This document shows positions 16,929-26,390 of a stretch of DNA of 64,000 bases, piece after piece. Below the pieces are notes generated by a model. The model did no database searches and was not told where the DNA came from. It saw only the letters and a program-made list of their open reading frames with translations. Source of the DNA: Patulibacter brassicae (GTDB lineage Bacteria; Actinomycetota; Thermoleophilia; Solirubrobacterales; Solirubrobacteraceae); assembly GCF_033949425.1 (NCBI RefSeq), contig NZ_JAXAVX010000010.1:62001-126000 (forward strand), in the 5' to 3' direction. The number at the start of each line of letters is the position of its first letter. The stretch's first letter is position 1. The translations under genes were made by a program, and so were the position numbers.

Positions 16929-17987
16929 TCAGGCGGGCAGCGCCGCGGCCGCGTGCAGCAGCTGCCGCGCGGCCTCGACGCCCTCGCTGCGCTGGAGCTC
17001 GGCCTGGAGCCGCTTGAACGCCGGCGTCGTCCACGGACGGACCGGACGCGGCTCCTCGCCCGCGCTCAGCGCCTCGGCGAGGCGCTCGACGTACCAGGGG
17101 TAGTGCTTGCGCAGGTAGCGCGCCGCCCGGTCGGCACCGAGGTGCTCGACCGTCCGGTCCAGGACCCAGTCGACCTCGTCGAGGACCTCGCGCGGGGTCG
17201 GCGGCACGTCCGGACGGCGGTCCAGGAGCGTCGAGAAGAGCCACGGGTTGCCGAGGATGCCGCGCGCGAGCATCACGGCCGCGGGACGGACGTGCTCGTA
17301 GGCCGCGCGCGTCTCCGCCGCGGTGTGGAGGCCGCCGGTGAGGACCACCGGCACCGGCAGCTCCTCGACGAGGCGCGCGGCCAGGTCGTAGTCCGGGACG
17401 CCCTTGTGGTGGACCTGCGCGCTGCGGGGGTGGAAGCCGATCGACGCGACGCCCGCCTCCTCCACGAGCCGCTGCGCCAGCGCGTAGCCGTCGTGCTCCC
17501 CGTCCTTCCTCGTCGCGGACCGGAGCTTCACCGTCACCGGCAGGCCGGAGCCCTCGCGGGCGGCGCGGGCGACCGCGACCGCCGTGTCGGGGTCCTTGAG
17601 CATCGCGGCGCCGGCACCGGTCTTGCAGACCTTCGGCACCGGGCAGCCCATGTTCAGGTCGATGACGTCGACGTGCGGCAGGTGCTCGGCCACGTGCGCG
17701 GCCGCCGACCGCATGACCTCTGGGTCCTGGCCGAAGAGCTGGATCGCGACCGGTCCGTCCTCCCGCTCCTCGGGCCGGAAGACGAGCAGGTCGCGCAGCG
17801 TCTTCTCGTTCTCGTAGTGGATCGCGAACGAGGAGACCATCTCGCTGACCGCGTAGCCGGCCCCGTGGCGCTTGGCCTGCAGCCGGGTCACCCAGCTGCC
17901 GATGCCCGCCAGCGGCGCGAGCGTCACGCGGTTCGGGATCCGGACCCCGGCGATCGACCACGGCTCGGTGAGGGCGGGCAGCGACAT
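16929..17987 (-). CDS. dus: tRNA-dihydrouridine synthase
   Basis: 352 aa. FMN enzyme that reduces uridines in the tRNA D-loop. The TIM barrel starts VRIPNRVTLAPLAGIG, the catalytic loop is LNMGCPVPKVCKTGAGAAML (Cys general acid), and HPRSAQVHHKG and VVLTGGLHT bind tRNA and FMN phosphate. The C-terminal helical domain is about residues 250-352. A TACCCT hexamer lies 10 bases before the ATG. Which Dus subclass it belongs to is not clear by eye. Confidence 0.92.
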   Translation of the reverse strand: MSLPALTEPWSIAGVRIPNRVTLAPLAGIGSWVTRLQAKRHGAGYAVSEMVSSFAIHYENEKTLRDLLVFRPEEREDGPVAIQLFGQDPEVMRSAAAHVAEHLPHVDVIDLNMGCPVPKVCKTGAGAAMLKDPDTAVAVARAAREGSGLPVTVKLRSATRKDGEHDGYALAQRLVEEAGVASIGFHPRSAQVHHKGVPDYDLAARLVEELPVPVVLTGGLHTAAETRAAYEHVRPAAVMLARGILGNPWLFSTLLDRRPDVPPTPREVLDEVDWVLDRTVEHLGADRAARYLRKHYPWYVERLAEALSAGEEPRPVRPWTTPAFKRLQAELQRSEGVEAARQLLHAAAALPA

Positions 17988-17997
17988 GCGACCACCA

Positions 17998-18003
17998 AGG
18001 GTA
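17998..18003 (-). promoter_or_regulatory. -10 hexamer TACCCT of dus
   Basis: TACCCT on the minus strand, 10 bases before the ATG at 17987, inside the 38-bp coaX-dus gap. Confidence 0.4.
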
Positions 18004-18025
18004 GCCCGCGCTCGTCGCTCGTCGC

Positions 18026-18790
18026 TCAGGCGTTGCGCTCGTGCAGGAGGCGCAGGCCGGTGAGCGTCAGGAGGTCGTCGACCTCGTGGATCGTCCGGCA
18101 GTGCGGCACGATCGCCCGCGCCAGGCCGCCCGTCGCGATGAGCCCGGTGTCCTGCCCGAGCTCGTCGAGCAGGCGCCCGACGATCGCGTCGACCCCGCCG
18201 GCGAAGCCGTAGATGACGCCGGAGCGGATGCCCTCGATCGTCGACTTGCCGATGAGCTGGCGCGGCGGGACGAGGTCGATCCGCGGCAGCGCGGCCGCGC
18301 GGCTCGTGAGGGCCTCGAGCGAGATCTCGACGCCCGGGCTGATGATGCCGCCGAGGTACTCGCCCTCGGCCGACACGGGGTCGTAGGTGATCGCGGTGCC
18401 GAAGTCGACGACGACGCAGGCCCCCCGGAAGCGGTCGAACGCGGCGACCGCGTTCACGAGCCGGTCCGCGCCGATCTCGCGCGGGTTGTCGTAGCGCAGC
18501 GCCATCCCCGTCTTGATCCCCTGCCGCACGACGATCATCTCGTGGTCGAGGTAGCGGTCGGCCATCGCGCGCCACTCGTCGGCGAGCTGCGGGACCGTCG
18601 AGGAGACGATCGACGCGGTGAGGTCCTCCATCTCCATCCCGCGGAGCTCGAGCAGGCTGCGGAGCTTCGCGCCGAGCTCGTCGCCGGTCGAGGTGCGCAC
18701 CGTCGCGAAGCGCCAGTGCTCGACGAGGTCGTCGCCGTCGAAGGTGCCGAAGTGGGTCTGGGTGTTGCCGACGTCGACGACGAGGAGCAT
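18026..18790 (-). CDS. coaX: type III pantothenate kinase
   Basis: 254 aa. Phosphorylates pantothenate, first step of CoA synthesis; the type III family is not CoA-inhibited. ASKHA-fold motifs are MLLVVDVGNTQTHFG, GADRLVNAVAAFDRF, CVVVDFGTAITYDPV and GGIISPGVEIS. Full length. A GATACT -10 ends 6 bases before the ATG, a leaderless start; the promoter is back-to-back with that of the GST-like gene. Confidence 0.95.
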   Translation of the reverse strand: MLLVVDVGNTQTHFGTFDGDDLVEHWRFATVRTSTGDELGAKLRSLLELRGMEMEDLTASIVSSTVPQLADEWRAMADRYLDHEMIVVRQGIKTGMALRYDNPREIGADRLVNAVAAFDRFRGACVVVDFGTAITYDPVSAEGEYLGGIISPGVEISLEALTSRAAALPRIDLVPPRQLIGKSTIEGIRSGVIYGFAGGVDAIVGRLLDELGQDTGLIATGGLARAIVPHCRTIHEVDDLLTLTGLRLLHERNA

Positions 18791-18796
18791 CGCGCC

Positions 18797-18802
18797 AGTA
18801 TC
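18797..18802 (-). promoter_or_regulatory. -10 hexamer GATACT of coaX
   Basis: GATACT on the minus strand, 6 bases before ATG 18790; leaderless. Confidence 0.5.
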
Positions 18803-18879
18803 GCGCGCTCGTGGCGCGGACCCATCCGCGCGGCGCGGCGGGAGGACGCGCGCACGGCGCCGCGCCCCGGCGACGCCCC

Positions 18880-18885
18880 TATGCT
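18880..18885 (+). promoter_or_regulatory. -10 hexamer TATGCT of the GST-like gene
   Basis: TATGCT, 8 bases before ATG 18894; leaderless, divergent from the coaX promoter 77 bp away. Confidence 0.55.
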
Positions 18886-18893
18886 GGCGCCCC

Positions 18894-19637
18894 ATGCCCG
18901 CCACGCTGTTCGTCGTCCACGGCTCGCACCCCTGCGCGACCGTCCAGCGGGCGCTCGAGCGCAAGGGCGTCGAGCACCGCGTGATCGAATGGCCGCCGGC
19001 CGCCCACGCACTGCTGCAGACGCTGCTCTTCCAGCGTCGCACCGTGCCGGCGATCCGCTTCGACGACGGCGAGCGCGTCGTCGGGTCGCGCGCGATCCTC
19101 CGGCGGCTCGACGAGCGGCTCCCGAGCCCCGCGCTGCTGCCGGCCGATCCCGCCGCCCGCGAGCGGGTCCTCGCGGCGGAGGCGTGGGGCGACGCGGTGC
19201 TGCAGTCGATCCCGCGCCGCGTGCTGTGGCTCGCCCTCGACCGCAAGCCGCAGGCGATCCCGACGTTCCAGGAGCACTCGCGCCTGCCGATGCCGAAGGC
19301 GGCGGTCCCGTTCGTGGCGCCCCTGATCATCGCCGCCGAGCACCGGCTCAACCGGGTCAACGAGGCGAGCGTCAAGGCCGACCTCCAGGACCTGCCCGCC
19401 CACCTGGACCGGATCGAGGGCTGGCTCGCAGACGGCACGCTCGGGGGGCCGGAGGCCAACGCCGCCGACCTGCAGATCGCCGCGTCGCTGCGGCTCCTCA
19501 TGACGATCCAGGACCTGCGCGGACCGCTCGAGGCGCGGCCCGCCGGGCAGCTGGCGCTGCGGTTGTTCCCGGAGTACGACGGCGACGTCCCGGCCGGGGC
19601 CCTGCCGGAGGCCTGGCTCGCGCCGCTGCGCGGCTGA
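18894..19637 (+). CDS. glutathione S-transferase-like protein
   Basis: 247 aa. The N-terminal 75 residues form a thioredoxin-like GST domain: TLFVVHGSHPCATVQRALERKG, then RRTVPAIRFDDGERVVGSRAILRRLDER with the cis-Pro (TVPAI) and the GSRAI turn that normally binds the glutathione gamma-Glu. The C-terminal helical domain includes NAADLQIAASLRLLM. Most actinobacteria of this type use mycothiol rather than glutathione, so the thiol is uncertain. Leaderless start; convergent with folK over a hairpin. Confidence 0.75.
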   Translation: MPATLFVVHGSHPCATVQRALERKGVEHRVIEWPPAAHALLQTLLFQRRTVPAIRFDDGERVVGSRAILRRLDERLPSPALLPADPAARERVLAAEAWGDAVLQSIPRRVLWLALDRKPQAIPTFQEHSRLPMPKAAVPFVAPLIIAAEHRLNRVNEASVKADLQDLPAHLDRIEGWLADGTLGGPEANAADLQIAASLRLLMTIQDLRGPLEARPAGQLALRLFPEYDGDVPAGALPEAWLAPLRG

Positions 19638-19653
19638 GGACGGGCACCCCGCG

Positions 19654-19674
19654 CGGCACCCGCGCGCGGTGCCG
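19654..19674. terminator. bidirectional hairpin between GST-like gene and folK
   Basis: Arms CGGCACC and GGTGCCG (7 bp) around a 7-base loop in the 44-bp gap between two convergent genes. No U-run on either side. Confidence 0.5.
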
Positions 19675-19681
19675 GCGGCGC

Positions 19682-20224
19682 TCAGCCCGGCAGGTCGAGC
19701 GGGTCCTGCACCCGTCGCACGCCCTCGTCGAGCGGCAGCTCGGCGAGGCGGTCGGCCAGGCGCGTGCCGTCCGGCAGCGCGAGGTCCAGCTGGAGCTCCA
19801 GGAGCGGCACGAGCACGAACCGCCGCTCCGTGACCTGGGCGTGCGGCAGCGTCAGGCGCTCCGAGCGGTACGGCGCCTCGCCGAGCAGGAGCAGGTCGAC
19901 GTCGATCGCCCGCGGCGCGTGGCGCACGTAGCCCGGGTCCCCTGGCACCGCGGTGCGGCCCTGATCGCGCTCGACGGCCTTGCAGGCCCTCAGGAGCTCC
20001 TCGGGGGCCAGCGCCGTCGCGATCCGCACGCACGCGTTGAGGAACGACGGCTGGTCGAGGATCTCCCCGACCGGGTCGGTGTCGTAGAGCGCGGAGCTCG
20101 CCAGCACGCGCACGCCGTGGCGCGGCAGGGCGTCGACGGCGCGCTGCAACGCCGCGCGCCGGTCGCCGATGTTGGACCCGAGCCCGAGGTAGCCGACCTG
20201 CTCGCCGGGACGCAGGTCGGTCAT
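19682..20224 (-). CDS. folK: 6-hydroxymethyl-7,8-dihydropterin pyrophosphokinase
   Basis: 180 aa. Transfers pyrophosphate from ATP to the pterin, the step before FolP. Motifs are GLGSNIGDRRAAL, ALYDTDPVG, QPSFLNACVRI, PRAIDVDLLLLG (metal-binding Asp pair) and LPHAQVTERRFVLVPL. Slightly long at the C-terminus. It overlaps the thioesterase gene by ATGA, giving a folP-folB-thioesterase-folK order on the minus strand. Confidence 0.95.
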   Translation of the reverse strand: MTDLRPGEQVGYLGLGSNIGDRRAALQRAVDALPRHGVRVLASSALYDTDPVGEILDQPSFLNACVRIATALAPEELLRACKAVERDQGRTAVPGDPGYVRHAPRAIDVDLLLLGEAPYRSERLTLPHAQVTERRFVLVPLLELQLDLALPDGTRLADRLAELPLDEGVRRVQDPLDLPG

Positions 20225-21108
20225 CCGGCGGCCACCAGCAGCGCGAGCTGCCGGCTCTCGGCCAGCAGGGTGCCGTCCTCGCCGAACACGCGGGCGTCCT
20301 CCTCGACCATGCCCTCCCCCGCGCTCGTGGAGCGGTAGAGGCCGAAGACGGCGTCGCCGTCGAGGCCGACGCGCGGCACGTCGGCGCGGAAGTGGATCGT
20401 GAGGTCGATCGTCGGCGCGATCACGGGCCGCGTGACGGCCTCGAACACCGGCGGCCACCAGACGTCGAGGGCCAGCGCGACGAGCGCGGCGTCGATCCGC
20501 CGCGGCTCGGGCAGCGAGACCCAGCCGCCGGTCTCCACGGCGCCGCCGGGATCCGGGACCCGCCCGGCGAGCGGCACGCCCCCGAGCTGGGGCGCGAAGC
20601 GCACCTCGTGGACGATCGGCGGCATCTGCGGCACCGGCTGCATCCAGCGGCCGGCGTCGGGACGGTACTCGTGCACCGGGACGAGCCCGGCGTCGCGCGC
20701 GGGGGCCGGGCGCGGCGCCGGCGACACCGGCCCCCACGCCACGGGCGAGGCGATCCCCGGGGCCGCGAGCGCCGCCAGCCCGGCGAGGATCGGCCGGTCG
20801 TCCTGACGGGCGGCGATCCGCAGGCTCGTGATCCGTCGCCCCCGGCGCAGAGCCTCGACCTCCAGCTCCAGCGGCCCCGGACCGGCGCCGCGCAGGTAGT
20901 GCAGCGTCAGCGACCGCAGCCGCAGCGCGTCGTCGGGGTCGACGAGCAGCTCGATCGCCCGGATGACCGTCGCCGCGAGGTACCCGCCGTTCGGGCCGGT
21001 CGGGGCGCCCCAGGCGGGGTCGATCGTGGCGACCGCGGTCGTGGCGGTCGGCCCGGGGACGACGGCGATCGCGCGGTCGAAGGCCGTCGCGGCGCCGGTG
21101 CTCGTCAT
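20221..21108 (-). CDS. acyl-CoA thioesterase-like double hot-dog protein
   Basis: 295 aa. The N-terminal half (GAPTGPNGGYLAATVIRAI, then LRLRSLTLHYLRGAGPGPLELEVEALRRGRR) is the TesB/acyl-CoA thioesterase hot-dog start with the Asn-Gly-Gly helix; the C-terminal half has DVWWPPVFEAVT, APTIDLTIHFRAD and a final ESRQLALL strand. It is coupled by ATGA at both ends, to folB before and folK after, so it is made with folate enzymes although no folate role is known for the family. Substrate unknown. Confidence 0.8.
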   Translation of the reverse strand: MTSTGAATAFDRAIAVVPGPTATTAVATIDPAWGAPTGPNGGYLAATVIRAIELLVDPDDALRLRSLTLHYLRGAGPGPLELEVEALRRGRRITSLRIAARQDDRPILAGLAALAAPGIASPVAWGPVSPAPRPAPARDAGLVPVHEYRPDAGRWMQPVPQMPPIVHEVRFAPQLGGVPLAGRVPDPGGAVETGGWVSLPEPRRIDAALVALALDVWWPPVFEAVTRPVIAPTIDLTIHFRADVPRVGLDGDAVFGLYRSTSAGEGMVEEDARVFGEDGTLLAESRQLALLVAAG

Positions 21109-21584
21109 CCGTGCTCCCCGGCCCGCCAGAGCTCGACGGCGACCTCGTCGACCGGCAGCGGGATCGGCGGCTCGGGCTTCGTGCACTTCACCCAGACCTC
21201 CTCCGCGCCGTAGTCGGAGACGATCCGGTCGGCGATCGCGGCGCAGAGCCGCTCGAGGGTCTTGTACGAGCGCTGCTGGGCGACGAGCGCCACGAGCTGG
21301 CAGACCTCGCCGTAGTCGATCGTGTCCTCGACGCGGTCGGTCACCGTCGCGTCGCAGTCGGCGACCGCCATCCGCAGGTCGACGAGCAGCCGCTGACCGA
21401 TCTCCCGCTCGGCGGCGGACACGCCGTGGTGGGTGTAGAGCGAGAGCCCGCGGATCTCGACGGTGACCTCGTCGCGATCGTCGCCGTCGAGCTCGTCGAG
21501 GTCGTCGTCGTCGTCGTCCGCCTCGAGCTCCGGCTCGTCCGGCTCCTCGTCGAACGGGCGCTCGTCGGGGCGGTCCTCGGGCAT
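21105..21584 (-). CDS. folB: dihydroneopterin aldolase with acidic N-terminal extension
   Basis: 159 aa. The FolB core (about residues 40-155) has VEIRGLSLYTHHGVSAAEREIGQRL, DTIDYGEVCQLV, QRSYKTLERLCAAIAD and VWVKCTKPEPPIP, covering the catalytic Lys and substrate Glu. The first 40 residues are nearly all Asp/Glu/Pro, unusual for the family. The start is supported by a TAGCGT hexamer 8 bases before the ATG, so the acidic tail is probably translated. Confidence 0.92.
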   Translation of the reverse strand: MPEDRPDERPFDEEPDEPELEADDDDDDLDELDGDDRDEVTVEIRGLSLYTHHGVSAAEREIGQRLLVDLRMAVADCDATVTDRVEDTIDYGEVCQLVALVAQQRSYKTLERLCAAIADRIVSDYGAEEVWVKCTKPEPPIPLPVDEVAVELWRAGEHG

Positions 21585-21592
21585 GGGCGGGC

Positions 21593-21598
21593 ACGCTA
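21593..21598 (-). promoter_or_regulatory. -10 hexamer TAGCGT of folB-thioesterase-folK
   Basis: TAGCGT on the minus strand, 8 bases before ATG 21584; leaderless. Confidence 0.5.
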
Positions 21599-21709
21599 GC
21601 AACGGCTCGTCGCCGACCCGCGTCCGCCGGGCCGGTGAGCGGTGACGCGTCGGGGTCCCGCTCGCCCGGGCGACCCGTCGGGGACGTGCGCCGCTCGCGG
21701 CCGGCGGCG

Positions 21710-22525
21710 CTAGACCGCGTCGTCGGGGTCGAGGACCCGCGCCGCGACCGCCAGCGCGTCGCGGATGGCGCCGGCGTCGTGGACGCGGAAGACCCGGGCG
21801 CCCGCGGCGAGGGCCAGGACGTTCGTCGCGATCGTGCCCGCGAGTCGCTGCCGTGGGTCGTCGCGCCCCGTGAGCCGGCCGAGGAAGCTCTTTCGCGAGG
21901 TGCCGACGAGGACCCGGGGGCCGATCGCGACGATCTCGTCGAGGCGCCGCAGCAGGGCCAGGTTGTGCTCGACCGTCTTGCCGAACCCGACCCCCGGGTC
22001 CAGGTCGATCCGCTCCGCGCGCACGCCCGCCGTTCGAGCGACGGCGAGGCGCTCCTCGAGGAACACCCGGACCTCGGCCACGACGTCGTCGTAGACCGGG
22101 TCCCGCTGCATCGTGCGCGGCTCGCCGCGCATGTGCATGAGGCAGCAGCGCACGTCGCGCTCGGCGACGAGCGCGAGCATCTCCGGATCGCCGCGGAGCC
22201 CCGTCACGTCGTTGACGTAGCGGGCCCCGGCGTCGATGGCCGCCGCGGCGACGGCGGCCTTCGTCGTGTCGACGGAGAGCGTCGTGTCGGGCAGGCGCGC
22301 CGCGAGCTCCTCGATGACCGGCAAGACGCGCCGCAGCTCCTCGGCCTCGGGCACCGGGTCGGCACCGGGACGCGTGGACTCGCCGCCGACGTCGAGGATC
22401 GCCGCACCCGCCGCCGCGAGCTCGAGGCCGTGACGGACCGCGGCGTCGCGGTCGAACCACTCGCCGCCGTCGCTGAAGGAGTCGGGCGTGACGTTCACCA
22501 CGCCCATGACCTCGAACGCGGGCAC
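21710..22525 (-). CDS. folP: dihydropteroate synthase
   Basis: 271 aa from GTG 22525. Condenses the pterin with p-aminobenzoate; the sulfonamide target. TIM-barrel motifs are MGVVNVTPDSFSDGG, DVGGESTRPGA, NDVTGLRGD, DLDPGVGFGKTVEHN, LVGTSRKSFLG and the final RVHDAGA. The GTG start, six codons before the usual MGV, is supported by TACCCT ending exactly 7 bases before it. 125 bp separate it from folB, which has its own hexamer. Confidence 0.95.
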   Translation of the reverse strand: MPAFEVMGVVNVTPDSFSDGGEWFDRDAAVRHGLELAAAGAAILDVGGESTRPGADPVPEAEELRRVLPVIEELAARLPDTTLSVDTTKAAVAAAAIDAGARYVNDVTGLRGDPEMLALVAERDVRCCLMHMRGEPRTMQRDPVYDDVVAEVRVFLEERLAVARTAGVRAERIDLDPGVGFGKTVEHNLALLRRLDEIVAIGPRVLVGTSRKSFLGRLTGRDDPRQRLAGTIATNVLALAAGARVFRVHDAGAIRDALAVAARVLDPDDAV

Positions 22526-22532
22526 GCCCGAG

Positions 22533-22538
22533 AGGGTA
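22533..22538 (-). promoter_or_regulatory. -10 hexamer TACCCT deciding the GTG start of folP
   Basis: TACCCT on the minus strand, 7 bases before GTG 22525. Confidence 0.55.
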
Positions 22539-22581
22539 GAGCGCGCGCCCTGCGGCGAGCCGCGCGGACGGCCCTGAACGA

Positions 22582-22609
22582 CGACGCGCCGCCCGGGGGC
22601 GGCGCGTCG
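22582..22609 (-). terminator. perfect 12-bp hairpin terminator downstream of ftsH
   Basis: Arms 22582-22593 and 22598-22609 pair over 12 bp with a 4-base loop, 22 bases after the ftsH stop. On the minus strand TCGTTC follows, as after the clpC hairpin, instead of a U-run. Confidence 0.75.
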
Positions 22610-22631
22610 CGCAGGAGGTGCGGTGGTCGTC

Positions 22632-24605
<1,974 letters not shown>

Positions 24606-24729
24606 GGGGTTGGTCGACCCCGGACCGTCACGTCGACGGGCACCCAGGGCCGAGGGCCAAGCGTAGCAATGGCGCTGTAACCGCCTCGCCGCATCAGTGT
24701 TGTGATCCGGTTCACGTGTCGGCGGCGGT

Positions 24730-25287
24730 TCAGCCGGCGGCCGCGACGGCCTCGTCGGTGAGGGCCGCGACGTAGGGCAGGTTGCGGTACCGCTGATCGA
24801 GATCGAGGCCGTAGCCGACGGCGTAGCGGTCGGGCAGCTCGAAGCCCGTGTACCGGATCGGGACGTCGACCTCGGCGCGGCTCGGCTTCGTCAGCAGCGA
24901 GCAGACCTCCAGCGACGCGGGCTTGCGCGAGCTGAGGTTGCGCAGGAGGTACTGGAGGGTCAGGCCCGAGTCGATGATGTCCTCGACGATCAGGACGTGC
25001 TTGCCCTCGATCGACTTGTCGAGGTCCTTGAGGATCCGCACGACCCCGCTGGACCGGGTCGAGGAGCCGTAGGAGGACACGGCCATGAAGTCGACCTGGC
25101 ACGGCACCGTCAGCTGGCGCATGAGGTCGGCGACGAAGAGCACCGCCCCCTTCAGCACGCAGACGAGGTGGATCTCGCGCGCGGGCGGCCCGGCGTAGTC
25201 GGCGCTGATCTCGGCTCCGAGGACCTCCACCCGCCGGCGGAGCTCGTCCGACTGGATGAGGATCTCGCCGATGTTCGGGTCGCGCAC
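24730..25287 (-). CDS. hpt: hypoxanthine phosphoribosyltransferase
   Basis: 185 aa from GTG 25287. Purine salvage: joins hypoxanthine or guanine to PRPP. Motifs are VCVLKGAVLFVADL, FMAVSSYGSSTRSSG (flexible loop Ser-Tyr), the PRPP loop HVLIVEDIIDSGLTL and FELPDRYAVGYGLD at the purine site. The GTG is set by TACACT ending 7 bases before it. 125 bp follow tilS, so it has its own promoter within the tilS-hpt-ftsH cluster. Confidence 0.95.
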   Translation of the reverse strand: MRDPNIGEILIQSDELRRRVEVLGAEISADYAGPPAREIHLVCVLKGAVLFVADLMRQLTVPCQVDFMAVSSYGSSTRSSGVVRILKDLDKSIEGKHVLIVEDIIDSGLTLQYLLRNLSSRKPASLEVCSLLTKPSRAEVDVPIRYTGFELPDRYAVGYGLDLDQRYRNLPYVAALTDEAVAAAG

Positions 25288-25294
25288 CGGGCCG

Positions 25295-25300
25295 AGTGTA
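25295..25300 (-). promoter_or_regulatory. -10 hexamer TACACT deciding the GTG start of hpt
   Basis: TACACT on the minus strand, 7 bases before GTG 25287; leaderless. Confidence 0.55.
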
Positions 25301-25412
25301 GATGAGTCGCCGCGCGGGGCCGGCGGGTCCCCGCGCGATCCGGACGGGCGTCCGGGTGCGTCGCGCCCGCGCCCGCCGACCGCTGCGCGCGCGGCTCGGC
25401 GCGTCTTCCCCT

Positions 25413-26390
25413 TCAGCGCAGCGGCGTCGGCTCGACGCGCAGCTCGGCGGCGGCCACGACGACCCGCACGCCGTCGCCGAGGTCGAGCGCGGCCGGGTCG
25501 CGCGAACCTGCGGCGAGGGCCAGGACGTCCTCGAGCCGCCGCTCGACCCGCGGAGCGGGCCGACCGAGCGCGTCCTCGGCGAGCCGTCGCAGCGCCCGGC
25601 GGGCGATCGCCGGCGGAGCGGCCCGCAGCGCCGCGGCGTCGAGCGTCGGCGGGTCGCCGGCGCGCACGAGCGACGCGCCGGCCGCCGTCAGCGCGGCCTC
25701 GTCCTCGCGCGCGCGCTCGGCGGTGCGCACGAGCGTGCCGATCGCGCGCTCGTCGATCGCGGCCGCGGCCCGCAGGAGGGCGCGCACCCGCCCCCGGGGT
25801 CCGACCGGGTTGGCCGGGTCCTCGCGCCAGTCGAGCCCGCGCGCGGTGCACCAGGCGGCGGTCGCGCGCCGCGCGACGCCGGCCGCGAGCAGCGGTCGCA
25901 CGATCCCGCGTCCGGGGTCCCGGTCCGCCATCCCGCCGAGCGCGCGGAGGCCGGGCGAGGAGAGGGCGCGCAGGACGACCGTCTCGGCCTGGTCGTCGAT
26001 CGTGTGCGCGAGGGCGACCGGCGCCGGTCCGCCCGGCCCGCCCCAGGACCGCGCCGCGCGCGCGAGCGCGTCCGCGCGGCCGGCGCGCGCCCACGCGCCC
26101 GTCGACCCGGCGCGCGGTGGCGTCCCGAGGCGCAGCTGCCGGCACGCCACGCCGAGTCGGCGCGCGATCCCGGCGACGTGGCGGGCGTCGCGGTCCGCGT
26201 CCGCACCGCGCAGGCCGTGGTGGACGTGGACCGCGAGGACCGCGTCCGGCCCGGCGATCCGGACGGCGAGGTCGAGCAGGCAGACCGAGTCGCGGCCCCC
26301 CGAGCAGCCGACGACCACCGGCGCGCCGGCGGCGAGCGTCCCGGTCGCGGCGACCCGGCCCGCGAGGTCGCCGGCCGGAGCGGCGCTCAT
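25413..26390 (-). CDS. tilS: tRNA(Ile)-lysidine synthase
   Basis: 325 aa. Converts C34 of tRNA-Ile2 (CAU) to lysidine so AUA is read as Ile. The PP-loop is VVGCSGGRDSVCLLDLA, followed by VHVHHGLRGADADRD and ALAHTIDDQAETVVLRAL, all typical. The C-terminal part is Ala/Arg-rich and short, lacking the long extra domain of E. coli TilS, as is common in actinobacteria. ATGA overlap with the cyclase gene upstream. Confidence 0.92.
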   Translation of the reverse strand: MSAAPAGDLAGRVAATGTLAAGAPVVVGCSGGRDSVCLLDLAVRIAGPDAVLAVHVHHGLRGADADRDARHVAGIARRLGVACRQLRLGTPPRAGSTGAWARAGRADALARAARSWGGPGGPAPVALAHTIDDQAETVVLRALSSPGLRALGGMADRDPGRGIVRPLLAAGVARRATAAWCTARGLDWREDPANPVGPRGRVRALLRAAAAIDERAIGTLVRTAERAREDEAALTAAGASLVRAGDPPTLDAAALRAAPPAIARRALRRLAEDALGRPAPRVERRLEDVLALAAGSRDPAALDLGDGVRVVVAAAELRVEPTPLR

